A DNA stretch of 64,000 bases, taken from Clonostachys chloroleuca (Eukaryota > Ascomycota > Sordariomycetes > Hypocreales > Bionectriaceae). How positions within the stretch are numbered: position 1 is the first letter of the stretch; each line of letters opens with the position of its first letter. The stretch is from positions 19,592,001 to 19,656,000 of the forward strand of contig JBANAY010000003.1 in NCBI GenBank assembly GCA_037952775.1, written 5' to 3'. A program made the translations under genes and the position numbers. Shown here piece after piece: positions 1 to 10,404 of the stretch. A model generated the notes under the pieces. It was not told the DNA's origin and did no database searches. It was given only the letters and a program-made list of their open reading frames with translations.

Positions 1-1422
1 GAAGCTTGCTGGAGACGAAGCAGGGTAGATAGATGATTTCGCTGTGACTGAAATTGGAATCGTTTGCCAGCCCGGACTACCAGAAACAAGGCTTATGGGC
101 ACAACGGAGAAGATAGATATCCTAAGGAATATGTGTGCCGAGTTTGTAGCTCCTTGTAAATTGACGAGCTAGCTACCTTATTCAAGGTGCGATCGTTATT
201 AAACTCTTTGAACCGTGAACCCCCCGGTCGTTCTCCAACTACCCAATACATAGACCCAAAGAACGTGAGATTTGCCGTGGGCCCTTGCCTGATCATAGTG
301 AGATTCTATCTACACTTCATCTACTGATCTATTACTCGGGTATGTAAGTGTTTATTAACCCTACGATAGGTATTGAAAAGAGGGTAGGACATACGTTCAG
401 AACAGTACCGAGAGCCACTCCCTGCCCAACAATTGCAATCGTCCTTCATACATCTAGTAGCTGGGGGCAACATTGCTAGCGAAAGGGGGTGAGATTTGTA
501 GACAAATTCATGATCCCGGCGGTATTAGAAGAAAGTGATGGGAGGGAATTGCTAACCACCCACCACTGTCTCGGTTAATATACCCACCAATTGTGGTGGA
601 TTCCACGCAGTAGCCGATAGCGGTAGGTAGAATGTGGCTTTTACTAATGTCTATCTGTAGTATATACGAACTAACTATCATGATTAATCTTATAGCTTGG
701 ATAGATAGGTCAGGGCTAGGATCCATATGGTGATGACATCTGATGTTGTGCTTGAGTTGTCGAAGTTATTGTGTTCAGCTGAAAACGAACATAAATGACT
801 GTGGTTCAATCAGCCAAGGTCACTGCCCCCCAACTGCGTAGGCGTTTTGCTCATCCACCAACACAACTACCCAGTTGGCCCCTACTACTCGGCAAGGCGG
901 CGCTAAGTAGCACAGCCTGCACACATACTGAGAGGACGAGAGTGGTCGAAGACGCTCCCCTCTGGCTGAGAGTTGCCTCTTTATCAGTTGAACAGGTGAT
1001 GTCGCCGCCTCTGAGGCTAGCCCATGGTACTCACATGTGACCAAATACCTCTGTTCGGGAGAGGCCGTCGACTAATACGATCGACTTGAGTTGAGTTGAG
1101 TCATAGCCAAAGCTCAAAGCTACAGGGTCAAGCATGGCAGACTTTGGAAGAGTGTCAGGGGAACGTAGTTGAGATGTTTTTTTGGACTGTGAAATTGCTT
1201 ATACTAGGTACCTGTCTAAAGGCCTTGATAAATACACGCCCTATAGTAGGTAGTAGCAGCGTAGTGTAGCTTTCTGCTAGTCCATGCTGAGAGCGGTCTG
1301 AGCGCGTCCTGAGGCATTCCGTATTTCTACATTTCACACAATAATCATCCAACTTTCTCCACAACAACATTCAGAACAACATACAGAAACCCAACACTCA
1401 GAATACGAGCACATCCATCTCG
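1..1422. other. Intergenic stretch and 5' leader, no coding gene seen
   Basis: Only short overlapping open frames on both strands, none with recognisable protein character. The last ~50 bases are probably the leader exon of the gene that starts at 1494. Confidence 0.5.
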
Positions 1423-1493
1423 GTGAGTACCGTCCGCGATTTCTTGATATCTGGCCCTGGCCGAAGCTAACCAAGCAAGCATACTCTAGTAAT

Positions 1494-1949
1494 ATGACTC
1501 CTCTTAAGTCTCTCGCACCACCTCAGGCAGCCACTACCTCCTCGAACAAAGACTCCACCGGTGGCACGCGAGGCGAGCATGATAACTCTGAGGCGCGTAC
1601 AACTACTTCCACTGAGGACGTCATCGTGCATCCACGAGACCCCAACGTCATCATTCTCTGGAGGGACTATGACGAGAACATCCGGTTGCAATCCTACGCG
1701 CGTCAGCTCGCCTGGGAAATGGCAAAAGAGAAGGAACGCTCAAAGAACTCTGCGGCCAAGTTTGTTAACGACGCCGGCGACGTTGTGTCGGGCATCGGGC
1801 CAGCGATCAAGCCCACGCGGCCGCCGGTTCCCCTCTATGCACTACACAGGAAACGTTCAATGCCAGGAAAAGCGGGACAGGAAAATGACAACGGCGCTGC
1901 TGCTAACCCTCCTGTCTCAATGGAAAAAAGTAGCTCCAAGCGAGCTTAG
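1494..1949 (+). CDS. Small hypothetical protein, 151 aa
   Basis: A single-exon open frame of 151 residues that I do not recognise. The first ~45 residues are Ser/Thr/Glu-rich and look disordered. The middle (about 46-90) holds a more structured charged stretch with VIILWRDYDENIRLQSYARQ, and the tail is Pro/Lys/Ser-rich. No signal peptide or membrane segment is visible, so a cytosolic or nuclear protein is likely. A convincing intron lies in the 5' leader at 1423-1489: it has a GTGAGT donor, a CTAAC branch-like site and a CTAG acceptor, and ends four bases before the ATG. This supports transcription and the chosen start. A second frame overlaps on the same strand but has less natural composition. 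Confidence 0.5.
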   Translation: MTPLKSLAPPQAATTSSNKDSTGGTRGEHDNSEARTTTSTEDVIVHPRDPNVIILWRDYDENIRLQSYARQLAWEMAKEKERSKNSAAKFVNDAGDVVSGIGPAIKPTRPPVPLYALHRKRSMPGKAGQENDNGAAANPPVSMEKSSSKRA

Positions 1950-3061
1950 AAAATTTCGTTGACTTAAAGCCCCTCTCTTTGGGACAGTGTCGGCTGTACG
2001 ATGGAAAATCTGCGTATGGATCGGTTGTCGGGATCTTTGTAGGGTCTGGCTCGTAAGGTGAGATCTCCAGATTCTCCGACGGCATTCCGGAAGAGCTCTA
2101 CAGTTAACTAAATATTGGAGAGTAGGGAAGACCAAAATGAGGGACACTGACCGGGATGATGCATATGTGCTGGGATCGATTCGGTGGTAAGGCTTGATAC
2201 TATCAAATTGTCAACTTAGAAGACCTTCGCGACCTTACAAATGAAGCTATTACGTATTTCAACACCCGCTTCTCTCTCCCATGATATATGCACTATACTG
2301 CGCATGAGGATCATCCCGATGAAGACCGCTTTAATGCTCCTTTCGGAATCTTTGGTTTTCATTCTTTATCTTCTCTGAAGGTCGTTTCATTCGTAATAAG
2401 GAAGAAACCCCAATAAATCCAACACAGTCCCGTTTTCCTATCCAAAAGAATCATCCAAGATGCTCATTACCCAAAGATCAGTTGAACCCTGTCCAGTCTG
2501 CAAAGATGGCACTCGAAGGATTGGTTTCCGTTTAACTCCTCCCCGCCTCTTCGACACTCTGAGCTAAAGCTTTTCATCAATATAGAGGTAATTGTGTCTG
2601 ATATGGCGGCTCATACGCTAGAAATTAAACCCCGTTATCTGTGGTTGCGATGCTCAGTAATACCTTAAGCAAGGCTTTCCATTCGTGTCAATCATGATTG
2701 TGGTCCTAATCGATGTTGAATTTTTTGTTTCTTTTTTAATTAAATGTCGGTAATAAGCAGACGTCTGTCTGAGCAGACACGGATCCAAGTTGGCATCCTA
2801 TCGTGCGGATTGTTGTGCACTCCGAGGAGCATCAATTTCGGGAATCCTCTGTCTATTCTTGACTTTGTTCATTTCCTTCATGATCTCGGCGAAATGTGCT
2901 AGCCACTTCGATATGCCTCACCCTTGTTTTCCGACGCAGAGAGAATCAGAAAACAATTTCGTTGAATAGAGATGTGGAAGAGCTCTTCATCCCTGTCTTC
3001 AACTATCGTTCATCATCTCCGTCATGTCCGCCACTGTCGTTGTTTTCGTCAAATTCGCCTA
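1950..3061. other. Intergenic, no gene seen
   Basis: Between the small plus-strand gene and the 3' end of the F-box-like gene. Only short unsupported open frames and T-rich tracts near 2715-2745. Confidence 0.5.
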
Positions 3062-4948
3062 CTAAGATTCCATCGCCATTATAAACGTGGTTGATTGGGG
3101 GGCCTCATAATACACATGAGCCTCAGTATTTTCAAGGGCTTGATTATCCCCCTCGTCTTCATCGTTTTCGTGGACAGCATTGTTCTCATGAGCTTGATTG
3201 TCATCATCACTCTCGTCATGGAAGTCCCCAAAGGGATCCCAGTCATCCGGCTCGGTTGTGTCATATGGGTCCACGGGTGGCAGCGTCATGTTAGGGAGGT
3301 AATATTGCCTCTCATTTTCGCGTGGCTCCGGGCCCATGCCTCGATCTCGCAGGTACGTCGCCATGTCCTTCTCGACCAGCGGCTCTGGGTAGGTATCGAC
3401 CTGGAGGGACCGGAACTTATCCATCAGCGCTTCGCTCGGTGTCCAGCCGAGCAGCCAGGTTACCAGCTCCCTCGTCGTCCCGCGGCGGCAGTTTGGGCAC
3501 ACCTTGGTCTCTGGATCCTTCCTCGCGTTGCCGCACGGCGCAAAGTATGCAAAGGTGAACCAGCCGGGCTCGCCGTCATACGTGTCGTCTTCTATCTGGC
3601 ACCCCAGCATGGATGACTTGAGGCGGGGCATCTGGGTCAAAGCATCCGCGTAGGCGTTGACAAACGGTACCATAGTCGACTTGCTGACCTCGCCACGGAA
3701 GACACGAACTGGGGTCAGGTGCGAGTAGCGAGCTTCTTGGACGAAGCTGAAGATCTCATTGTGCAAGTTGGATTGGTCACCCTCGGCACCTTCCCCTACT
3801 CCAGGTGGGTTTGCGTGGATATTGTTTGCTGCCATGTGCGCATAGGCGTGAGCTTCAGCGGGGCGGGGAATGAAGTACCAGCCACCAGCGGGTGTGTTGA
3901 TATGGAGGTGGATGTCAAAGAACTGAAGGCTCGGCCAAGGCGTTTCGCTCATCGTCTCGAGCGGCCGAAGGAGCGTGATATCGAATACGCCAGTAAGGGT
4001 CAAGTCCATAAGGTTGTGCGAGAGCGCGAAGTTATATACGGTTGAACTCAGGACATCTGTAGCGCCTTGCTCATGCAGGGCCGGTGGGGTGGCAAGCTCG
4101 TCACGAAATCTTCGAAGCGTGAAGTCAAAATCGGCTCTTCTTAAGGATGGAAGTGAGAGGCCTTGCATCAGTTTGGCAACGTCCTCTCGGTTCTGTTTCC
4201 GGATTCGGGGGAACCGCTTCTCATCGTCATCAACGCTGAAGTTGAACTCCTCGAGGTTCGGTAGCTTCATCGCCAAGTAGACGGGGACAGTCGGTCGTGT
4301 GTTGCGATAGGCATATCTCTCTTCTGGTCGCAACATGGAGAGGCGCTTGACTCGTTGCAATACCGGAAGTGTCTCAGGCCTATGAAGGCTGATGTAAGAA
4401 TGCAGATAACGTCCCTCATGAATTGTGCTCCAATCTGTAACCGAGTTGGCATTCCATGGTGCGTACTTAGAAGGCCAGGGACGGTCACTAGGCGACTCTG
4501 GGTGGTTGATATCGAGGGACAGGCGCCGAGGCAGATTGGGATCTTCCGTCTCCCACTGACTTAGGAGATTGAAGAGGGAGTGGATGGCTTCTGTATAAGC
4601 CTTGTCATTGGCAGCACGCTCTTCCGGGGACTCAGCTCGGATAGCCGCGTCCGCATCGTAGGATGGGAGGATGACGGTGAAGGTAAGGCTGGCCAAGGAG
4701 GAGCGGCGAGAGGGTGTGAAAAGCTTGGAGAATTCGGGCAGCTCGTCGCTGTTGATTCTGATGTGACGGAAGCTCCAGCGCTCGACAGCGGCCTGCATGC
4801 GGCGCGAGGCCGTTGCGACCGGGGTGAGAAGCTTGGTTTCGGGGCTGGACCTGGAAGCCTTCTCGTAGGGCTCGCGGAGAGGCTCCACCAGGTTGGGGAC
4901 CAGGAACGAGATGATGTGCTCAATGACCTCATGCGGCAAGGTATCCAT
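3062..4948 (-). CDS. F-box-like protein, 628 aa
   Basis: A long uninterrupted minus-strand frame. I start at the ATG at 4948 because the protein then opens with MDTLPHEVIEHIISFLVP, which fits the start of an F-box helix pair. The 63 codons upstream in frame are low quality and lack such a pattern. After the F-box-like segment (about 1-60) there is a long region with regularly spaced Leu-rich strands, as in fungal F-box/LRR-like proteins. A Cys cluster (CGNAR...CPNCRRG) lies near residues 515-535. The last ~60 residues are very acidic (Asp/Glu/Asn-rich). F-box proteins act as substrate adaptors of SCF ubiquitin ligases; the target is unknown. The F-box match is by eye and divergent. Confidence 0.6.
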   Translation of the reverse strand: MDTLPHEVIEHIISFLVPNLVEPLREPYEKASRSSPETKLLTPVATASRRMQAAVERWSFRHIRINSDELPEFSKLFTPSRRSSLASLTFTVILPSYDADAAIRAESPEERAANDKAYTEAIHSLFNLLSQWETEDPNLPRRLSLDINHPESPSDRPWPSKYAPWNANSVTDWSTIHEGRYLHSYISLHRPETLPVLQRVKRLSMLRPEERYAYRNTRPTVPVYLAMKLPNLEEFNFSVDDDEKRFPRIRKQNREDVAKLMQGLSLPSLRRADFDFTLRRFRDELATPPALHEQGATDVLSSTVYNFALSHNLMDLTLTGVFDITLLRPLETMSETPWPSLQFFDIHLHINTPAGGWYFIPRPAEAHAYAHMAANNIHANPPGVGEGAEGDQSNLHNEIFSFVQEARYSHLTPVRVFRGEVSKSTMVPFVNAYADALTQMPRLKSSMLGCQIEDDTYDGEPGWFTFAYFAPCGNARKDPETKVCPNCRRGTTRELVTWLLGWTPSEALMDKFRSLQVDTYPEPLVEKDMATYLRDRGMGPEPRENERQYYLPNMTLPPVDPYDTTEPDDWDPFGDFHDESDDDNQAHENNAVHENDEDEGDNQALENTEAHVYYEAPQSTTFIMAMES

Positions 4949-6199
4949 GGCGGAGAGGCCTTTCCCTGATTGGGGAGGGTGGCAGCGAGGTAGACAGTAA
5001 ACGGTTGGGTGGGCGTCTGGGGTGGCAGATGCGAGCAGAATTAATAACAGCAACTGGGAGGAGGCAGGTAATTGATCTGTGCAAGGTTGGTTGGGATGGG
5101 CTGGGAGGGAATGGCGGACCCAACAAACACGAGACACTCTCCCACCCCCTCATCACTCCCCGCCTCACTGCAGTTCAAGTCCCTGATATTACTAAGATTG
5201 TCGCAGACTAACCAGATTCTGATTGGCTGCCGTCGCACCAATCACAGGCCAGATCCCAGGGCCGAGGCCCGGTTAGCGCTGGAGCTACAGCCACACTACT
5301 CCCCAGATCAGCCACAACACACAAGCATCTGTACGAGCATTGTGGCAAGTTCAAACAATAAGAAAAAAATTATCCGGACAATATGCAGCGCCAAGACTGA
5401 TCTTTTGCTTTTTCAGCTTTATGAAGGAAAGCAAGGCGATCATGGAAGATGGTAGTTCTGGGCCAGTTTCTTTGATGCTCTCAATTTGGCGTATGTACAA
5501 GGACCGTCACTGCGGGCCCTAGACAAACTGCACCAGCATCGGCTACCCTATACCGGCCACTCTCCCATCAATAGGCAAAATTATTTCAATCACTGTGTAA
5601 GCTTTGCAATGGCCAATCGGATTTATAAATAGCGTAACTGTTGAGAAAAAAATTACCCAGCAAATATTTTATGCGCGATACATTGTTGAGAACCTCATTT
5701 TGCTGTGCAATGTTTCTCCAGTTATAGTGTGTTAAAATATTCCATTACTTTTACATTCGCACTATGAAGCTCTTAACCTCTTACTCTCTAAAAGTGACGT
5801 GGGATTGATGCAGGGAAGTTTCGTTCTAGAGATCTTGAAGTTTATTTCGAGTTGAATCCTCTCTTTTAGTAGCATCCCTTTCGATCTCGTCCAAACAAGC
5901 CAGTTACTCCGCCAAACACCGCCATCCACCCGCTGTTAACGATGGAAACGGGTAAAGAATACTTCATGCCGTTATTTGCGGCGCTCGCCAGCGTCTCCAG
6001 TTGTTCCGCGCGGCAAGGCTCTATTGCCTGGCAATAAGAGACGTGATGATTCTATTGATGCGTCTACTGATTGTTATCCAACAGACAGCTATGAGGAGAG
6101 AAGGAGAAGGGAGAGGTGTTTTTTACCGTGATATAGGGGGCTGGGCCTCTTCCTGCCAGACACTCTTCTTTACTTTGGTCTTAAACCTGCCATCAGAGA
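4949..6199. other. Intergenic, no gene seen
   Basis: Holds the upstream region of the F-box-like gene and a moderately AT-rich stretch (about 5580-5900). No convincing open frame. Confidence 0.5.
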
Positions 6200-6252
6200 A
6201 ATATCGTTGTGGGAATCGAACCCACTCCCTGTAGGGCTGCCAAAACGATATT
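6200..6252 (-). other. tRNA-like mini-hairpin (acceptor plus T-arm, no anticodon arm)
   Basis: Read on the minus strand, the 9-base ends AATATCGTT and AACGATATT pair perfectly. Directly inside the 3' end lies GTGGG-TTCGATT-CCCAC, a perfect 5-bp stem with a 7-base loop that fits the tRNA T-loop consensus. The remaining 18 bases hold only a small CCCT/AGGG hairpin, so the D arm and anticodon arm are missing. It could be a deleted tRNA-Ser/Leu-type pseudogene or a tRNA-derived repeat end. It cannot be a normal tRNA. Confidence 0.4.
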
Positions 6253-6281
6253 CGGGACTGGCCCAGGATTTTCAACCATTA

Positions 6282-6570
6282 ACATAAGTTTGCACCTATT
6301 AACATAGGTTTGCACCCATGAAGTTGGGCTTTCGCCCGTCAAAGGAAAGGAAGGAAGGCTTACGCCGTTCAAAGAGGCTAGCGCCCAATCAAAGGTAGGA
6401 AAGGGAGGTTTGCACCGATCAAACTAGGTTTGAGCCCGTCAAGGGGGAGAAAGGGAGGTTTACATCGATCAAAGTAGAGGGGGGAAGGTTTGTGCCGTTG
6501 AAAATTGAAGAGGAGGCTTACACCGTTCAAAATGGGGAGGGAGGCTTGCGCCCGTCAAATTGAAGATACC
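6282..6570. repeat. Degenerate tandem repeat, unit about 20-40 bp
   Basis: About ten imperfect copies of a motif of the form GGTTTGCACCGATCAAA or GGCTTTCGCCCGTCAAAG, separated by purine-rich spacers (gggagaaagggag and similar). The copies drift in sequence and length. The array ends just downstream of the stop codon of the minus-strand gene remnant at 6592. Related copies appear again at 8880-8960. Confidence 0.75.
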
Positions 6571-6591
6571 AAACTTGCAACCAGTTGGTCT

Positions 6592-7690
6592 CTAGTCATC
6601 CAGATATTCATCAAGATCCTCCCAATCTTCTTCCTCGCATTCAATATAAGGATCGGGACCCATGTACCAAGTGCCTGTTCAGGCTCACTTGGAGTTATTT
6701 TTTCCTTGGAACAGGAGTGTTCGCAACAGCGCTGTTGACTTGGGTCGGTCTGAGTTGAAGCGTGTGTGTATTTCGAGGTAGGAGGAGCCGTAGCCTCCAC
6801 GGGAGCGGTGGTAGGAAGTACAGGAGCGGAAGTGACCATAGAAGCCCGGGCGGTTGCCAATGCTGGAGTTGATGCGAGTGTCAAGGTGGCTTGAGCGGAC
6901 AGTGTATTGTCCAAGGGTTGTGGTCCTGGCTTCTGTTACTTTGTTAGCTTGCGGAACGTTAGTAAGGAAGGAATCTGTAGCATACTACTGTTCTGCTTGC
7001 TCGACCTATCTTGATGGCTCTTTTGTGGAACTCCTAGTCCTTGAATTCAGACAAGATTTCGGTGGCATCATCGCGAGTTTCAAGCCCCAGGTGCACGCAA
7101 CCCTTGTGTCTTGGGTTGCTGTATTTGGCCTCGGTTGGGGGCCAAAAAAAGTCAAGGTGTCGGGGTTGTGACACTTGTCGCGAGCAGCGGTCTCGATTCT
7201 GCCCGAGTAGCTTGGAAGGAGATATTGTTGATCGTGAGGAGACGGCGGTTCTTTCGATATCCTCCGATGAGCTGCTCAAAATCTGCGTCGTAACTGGCCA
7301 TTCTGGATCTTGGTTATTACTCTCCCGTTTGTTTCTGGCAGTGGATGGAGACTCACTTGTTGGGCTTTGAAGCTGGCTTTTCCTGGTTGCATTGGTGTTG
7401 TGAAGTTTTGGGATTCTTATTTGGTTGTGGTCAGTTGGTGGCCTGAGATAAAGCTGAGAGGTGAAGTGAGCGCGGATGTTGCCTGAGGTATCAACCGAAA
7501 CACGCGCCTTTCTCGCGTTCGATGCCTCAGGCGGCCTGAGATAAAGCTGAGACCCTGCTAAGAGAGTGTTGATGTCGCCTGAGGTATCTACCAAGTACGC
7601 GCCCTTCTCGCTTTCGATACTACGAGATTGATATATAATATGGCACACCTTTATACGCTGGCGTTGAATTTCAACACAATAGCAACACAA
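6592..7690 (-). pseudogene. Repeat-containing protein gene, broken
   Basis: A minus-strand gene remnant of unknown function. The main open part (7690-7034) is rich in Ser/Thr/Asn/Arg and holds two copies of a ~30-residue unit (VDTSGDI ... QLYLRPP). It runs into a TAG at 7034-7036 and the same frame continues to a plausible 54-nt intron (donor GTATGC, TACTAAC branch site, AACAG acceptor near 6950). The next part is Thr/Ala/Pro-rich. The natural end appears to be a very acidic tail, CEEEDWEDLDEYLDD, stop at 6592, but this lies one base out of frame at about 6670. One stop plus one shift suggest a decayed gene. The start codon is uncertain. Confidence 0.4.
7428..7622. repeat. Tandem duplication of about 95 bp
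   Basis: Two imperfect copies, each opening with ggcctgagataaagctgag and ending near cctttctcgcgttcgat. They encode the repeated VDTSG...LYLRPP unit of the overlapping minus-strand frame. The copies differ by substitutions and a short length change. Confidence 0.7.
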
Positions 7691-8001
7691 TTAAGCGATC
7701 AATAAATGCAATACCAAGCTAAATGTCGATGAATGGCTTATTGTTGTCTTATTATTGTGTTAAAAACGAGGTCTTGCCTAATGTGAAGAGAGCGTTGGCG
7801 CGCCATGTTGTATTTCAACCACTTGGATACTAGAGGTTGCTAAGCTGCCGTGGATGCAAATTCTTACCTCAGAATCTCAACGCAATGCGCCAAAAATAGT
7901 AATAAGATATGAAGGAAATAGCAACAACCGATTTAAAAACCCACAACTTTCTCCAAAGAAGTATCTAAATACTATCGAGAATTTCCTAACCTTATCTTTC
8001 C

Positions 8002-8710
8002 ATGGATTCCATCATTACCGTTGCCCAAATTCGGGCCCTTGAAGAAGCGACACGCAACCCAGTGCACTCCCGAACTGAACGACCTCCTGGCTACGATACC
8101 ATGCTTCCAAGCCGGCGCCTTCTACCAGTCCACGAGTGGTACAACGAAATTCTCGATGTATACCATCAGTCTCGAATCATGATACTCTCGGGTAAGACTG
8201 GTTTAGGCAAGTCAACTCAAGTTCCTCAGCTGCTCACCTATGATGAGCACCCAGGTGGTCTCCAGGTTGCATGCACCCAGCCACGACAACTTTCCACCAG
8301 GGAATCTGCGAACCGAGAAGTCGTTGAAATGGGAGTTGGGTACAAGATATTGTCTGACTAGCGGTATAACGAAAACAACAAGAAGACCCGACCCGCTTTC
8401 TTCACACTCGCCGCTTGCTCGAGGGTGAGAAAGATTCGGAAATAGCTCTTTGTCATTGGTATTTGGTGATTGTTTTGAGCATTGAAGCACCGGAGGAAGT
8501 CCGCTTGGCTCGCCAAACGGTTGGAAACTTCCTCCATACCAACACTAAGCTTACACCATCCTACGCCTCAATCACGGATAAGTGGAGTATTCGGAAGATG
8601 TTTGCAATTGCTTTCTTCACTTAGACCACCACCCATCGCATCGGTGACGAATACCGAACAGTCCATGAGAACTTTCCTGCGCTTTTGTCTCCCGAAAACG
8701 CTTTAGGTGG
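8002..8710 (+). pseudogene. DEAH-box RNA helicase remnant (Prp43/DHX15-like)
   Basis: The first 119 codons encode the start of a DEAH-box helicase: a PVHEWYNEIL segment, then a Walker A motif (SGKTGLGKST at about residues 65-74), QVPQLL, and the motif Ia region TQPRQLSTRE. A TAG at 8359-8361 ends the frame. After a frame change near 8400 a second stretch matches the C-terminal helicase-associated/OB part (IRKMFAIAFF, a TAG at 8622-8624, then GDEYRTVHENFPALLSPENAL). The DEAH box itself, motifs III-VI and most of the core are missing, so this is a gene with a large internal deletion. Both TAG codons could derive from CAG by a C-to-T change, as RIP would produce. Copies of the GGCTTTCGCC repeat flank it on both sides. 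Confidence 0.75.
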
Positions 8711-9673
8711 ATGGCTACTATGAATAGGTTGTTCGCAGAATAGCAAGCAAATAGGCAAACAGTAAACTATGGTGAAAAATTATCTTGATTATTTGGCTTC
8801 TATTGGGTTGATTATTTTGACTATTATAATATCATTTCATATTTTTCCCTTTCCTGCAAACAAGGGAATTCTCGACAAAGGTAGGCTTTCGCCCGTCAAG
8901 TCGATTGTACCTTGCCACCTGGCAAAGACAAGGGGTGGCTTTCGCCTGTCAAAGATCTCTCCAATCAGTAATCCATATCTTCAGACTCCGAGCCCGGTCA
9001 AGCTCGACTTATCATTTTCTTATTGCGTTGCTTTTCCCTTTCTCGGGCGATGCCTGCGGAGTCGATCATACATTGAGATGAGCTCTCGTTTGGCAAGAGA
9101 TTTCAGCTTGGGATGCTCAATGATAACACAACATTTTCATCGCCGTCGACAAAGTTAGCCGCAAGATGTATTTACTACTCATGATCTTCTGCCATGTCTT
9201 TTGTGAGCCGGTGCCCATAAATTCGCCGGCGGATATGTTTGTTGTAATCGTGCCAGCCAAGAGTGACATTGGCACCAGTGGATATGTAACAAACGTGTCT
9301 ACACAGTGGAAGTGGCTGGCATCTTTGAGCTGAACATGCTCTTCAAGGACGTAGCATCCTCACCGAGCTATAATTAGTATCTAGTCACTTAACACACATT
9401 TCAAACCCAGCAATTGCTCACTTTGACTTTGACTTAACCAATTGTAACTATTCACGCTTACACTCAAGGATATTATGCACAGTCGATGGTGGAAATTAAA
9501 TCTCTGATTGTTTGACGCATGGCATGTGAAATGTCTTTTCTAGGAACCACGAAACATCTCCCACGGCAAGACTCTGCAGAGACACGAAGGAATATAAATA
9601 ACATTAATTCAAGCTGAAGGTATATCTCTAACGAACCAAAAACCACCAAATTTACCCGGACCGAGTTTGACGC
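8711..9673. other. Intergenic with two more GGCTTTCGCC repeat copies
   Basis: Copies of the 6.3-kb repeat motif occur at about 8882-8900 and 8936-8956. The stretch 8765-8860 is AT-rich. No gene is supported. Confidence 0.5.
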
Positions 9674-10404
9674 TTAGCAGAGCTGGAAGAGGGCGGCGGC
9701 GACACCAGCGGCAGCGAGGAAGCTGGAAACGGACGCGGTGGTTCCCTTTGGATTGTTAGCGAGTGTTTTGCTTGTGTGGATGACCCCGTGTTGTTGCAGG
9801 GGAAACGTGGACATATCTGACTTACCATGCTGATGGGGCCCGAGGGAGAGGTAGGCTTGGAACCGCCGGCGGAGGTAGGGTTGCCGCCAGTGGGCTTAGC
9901 AACGCCAGAAGTGCTGTTGGAACCGCCGGGGCCGGGGACAACGGGAGCGTTGGAGCTCTTGGGGCCCGAGGGAGCAGAGGTGACGGGGCAGACGGTCACG
10001 GTGGGCTTGACCTCGGTGGTGGTCTTGCCGACGGGGCAGTTGGTGACGGTGGGAGGGCACTTGGTCACGACGTAGGTCTGGGTTTGGTAGACGGTCGAGA
10101 CGGAGAAGTCCTGGGTGACGGGGCAGACGGTGGTGGTGACGGGGACGGTCACAACAGTCACGTGAGGTCCGGCTGGGCAGTTGGTGACGGTGGGAGCGCA
10201 AGAGGTGACGGTGTGAGTCTGGGTGTCGTAGATGGTCTTGGTGGTCATGGCAGCTGGGGTGGTGGCAGCTGAAGAGATGGGGGTGACCTGTTGTTCGTGT
10301 GCAGGTTAGTTCTGGTGTTCCAAGACGCGCAGGAGAGTGAGTTGCAAACGTACGACAGCAGCAGTGGCAACAGAGGCCATGGCCAAGACGGAAACGGACT
10401 TCAT
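9674..10404 (-). CDS. GPI-anchored cell-wall protein, 194 aa, three exons
   Basis: Exons 10354-10404, 9826-10287 and 9674-9745 join in phase 0. Exon 1 encodes a signal peptide ([17 protein letters not shown]). Exon 2 carries two copies of a Thr/Val/Cys repeat ([15 protein letters not shown] and [15 protein letters not shown], with VTVCPVT after each), then a Gly/Pro/Ser/Thr-rich linker. Exon 3 is a hydrophobic tail ([18 protein letters not shown]) that fits a GPI-anchor signal. Introns have GTACGT and GTAAGT donors. This is the layout of fungal Ser/Thr-rich wall proteins of the clock-controlled ccg-6-like type; it should sit on the plasma membrane or wall, heavily O-glycosylated. A TATA-like TTTAAAA lies at 10550-10556. 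Confidence 0.87.

Noticed and set aside
4949..5137. In-frame upstream extension of the F-box-like gene
   Set aside because: The added residues look like untranslated leader and the F-box-like pattern begins at the ATG at 4948.
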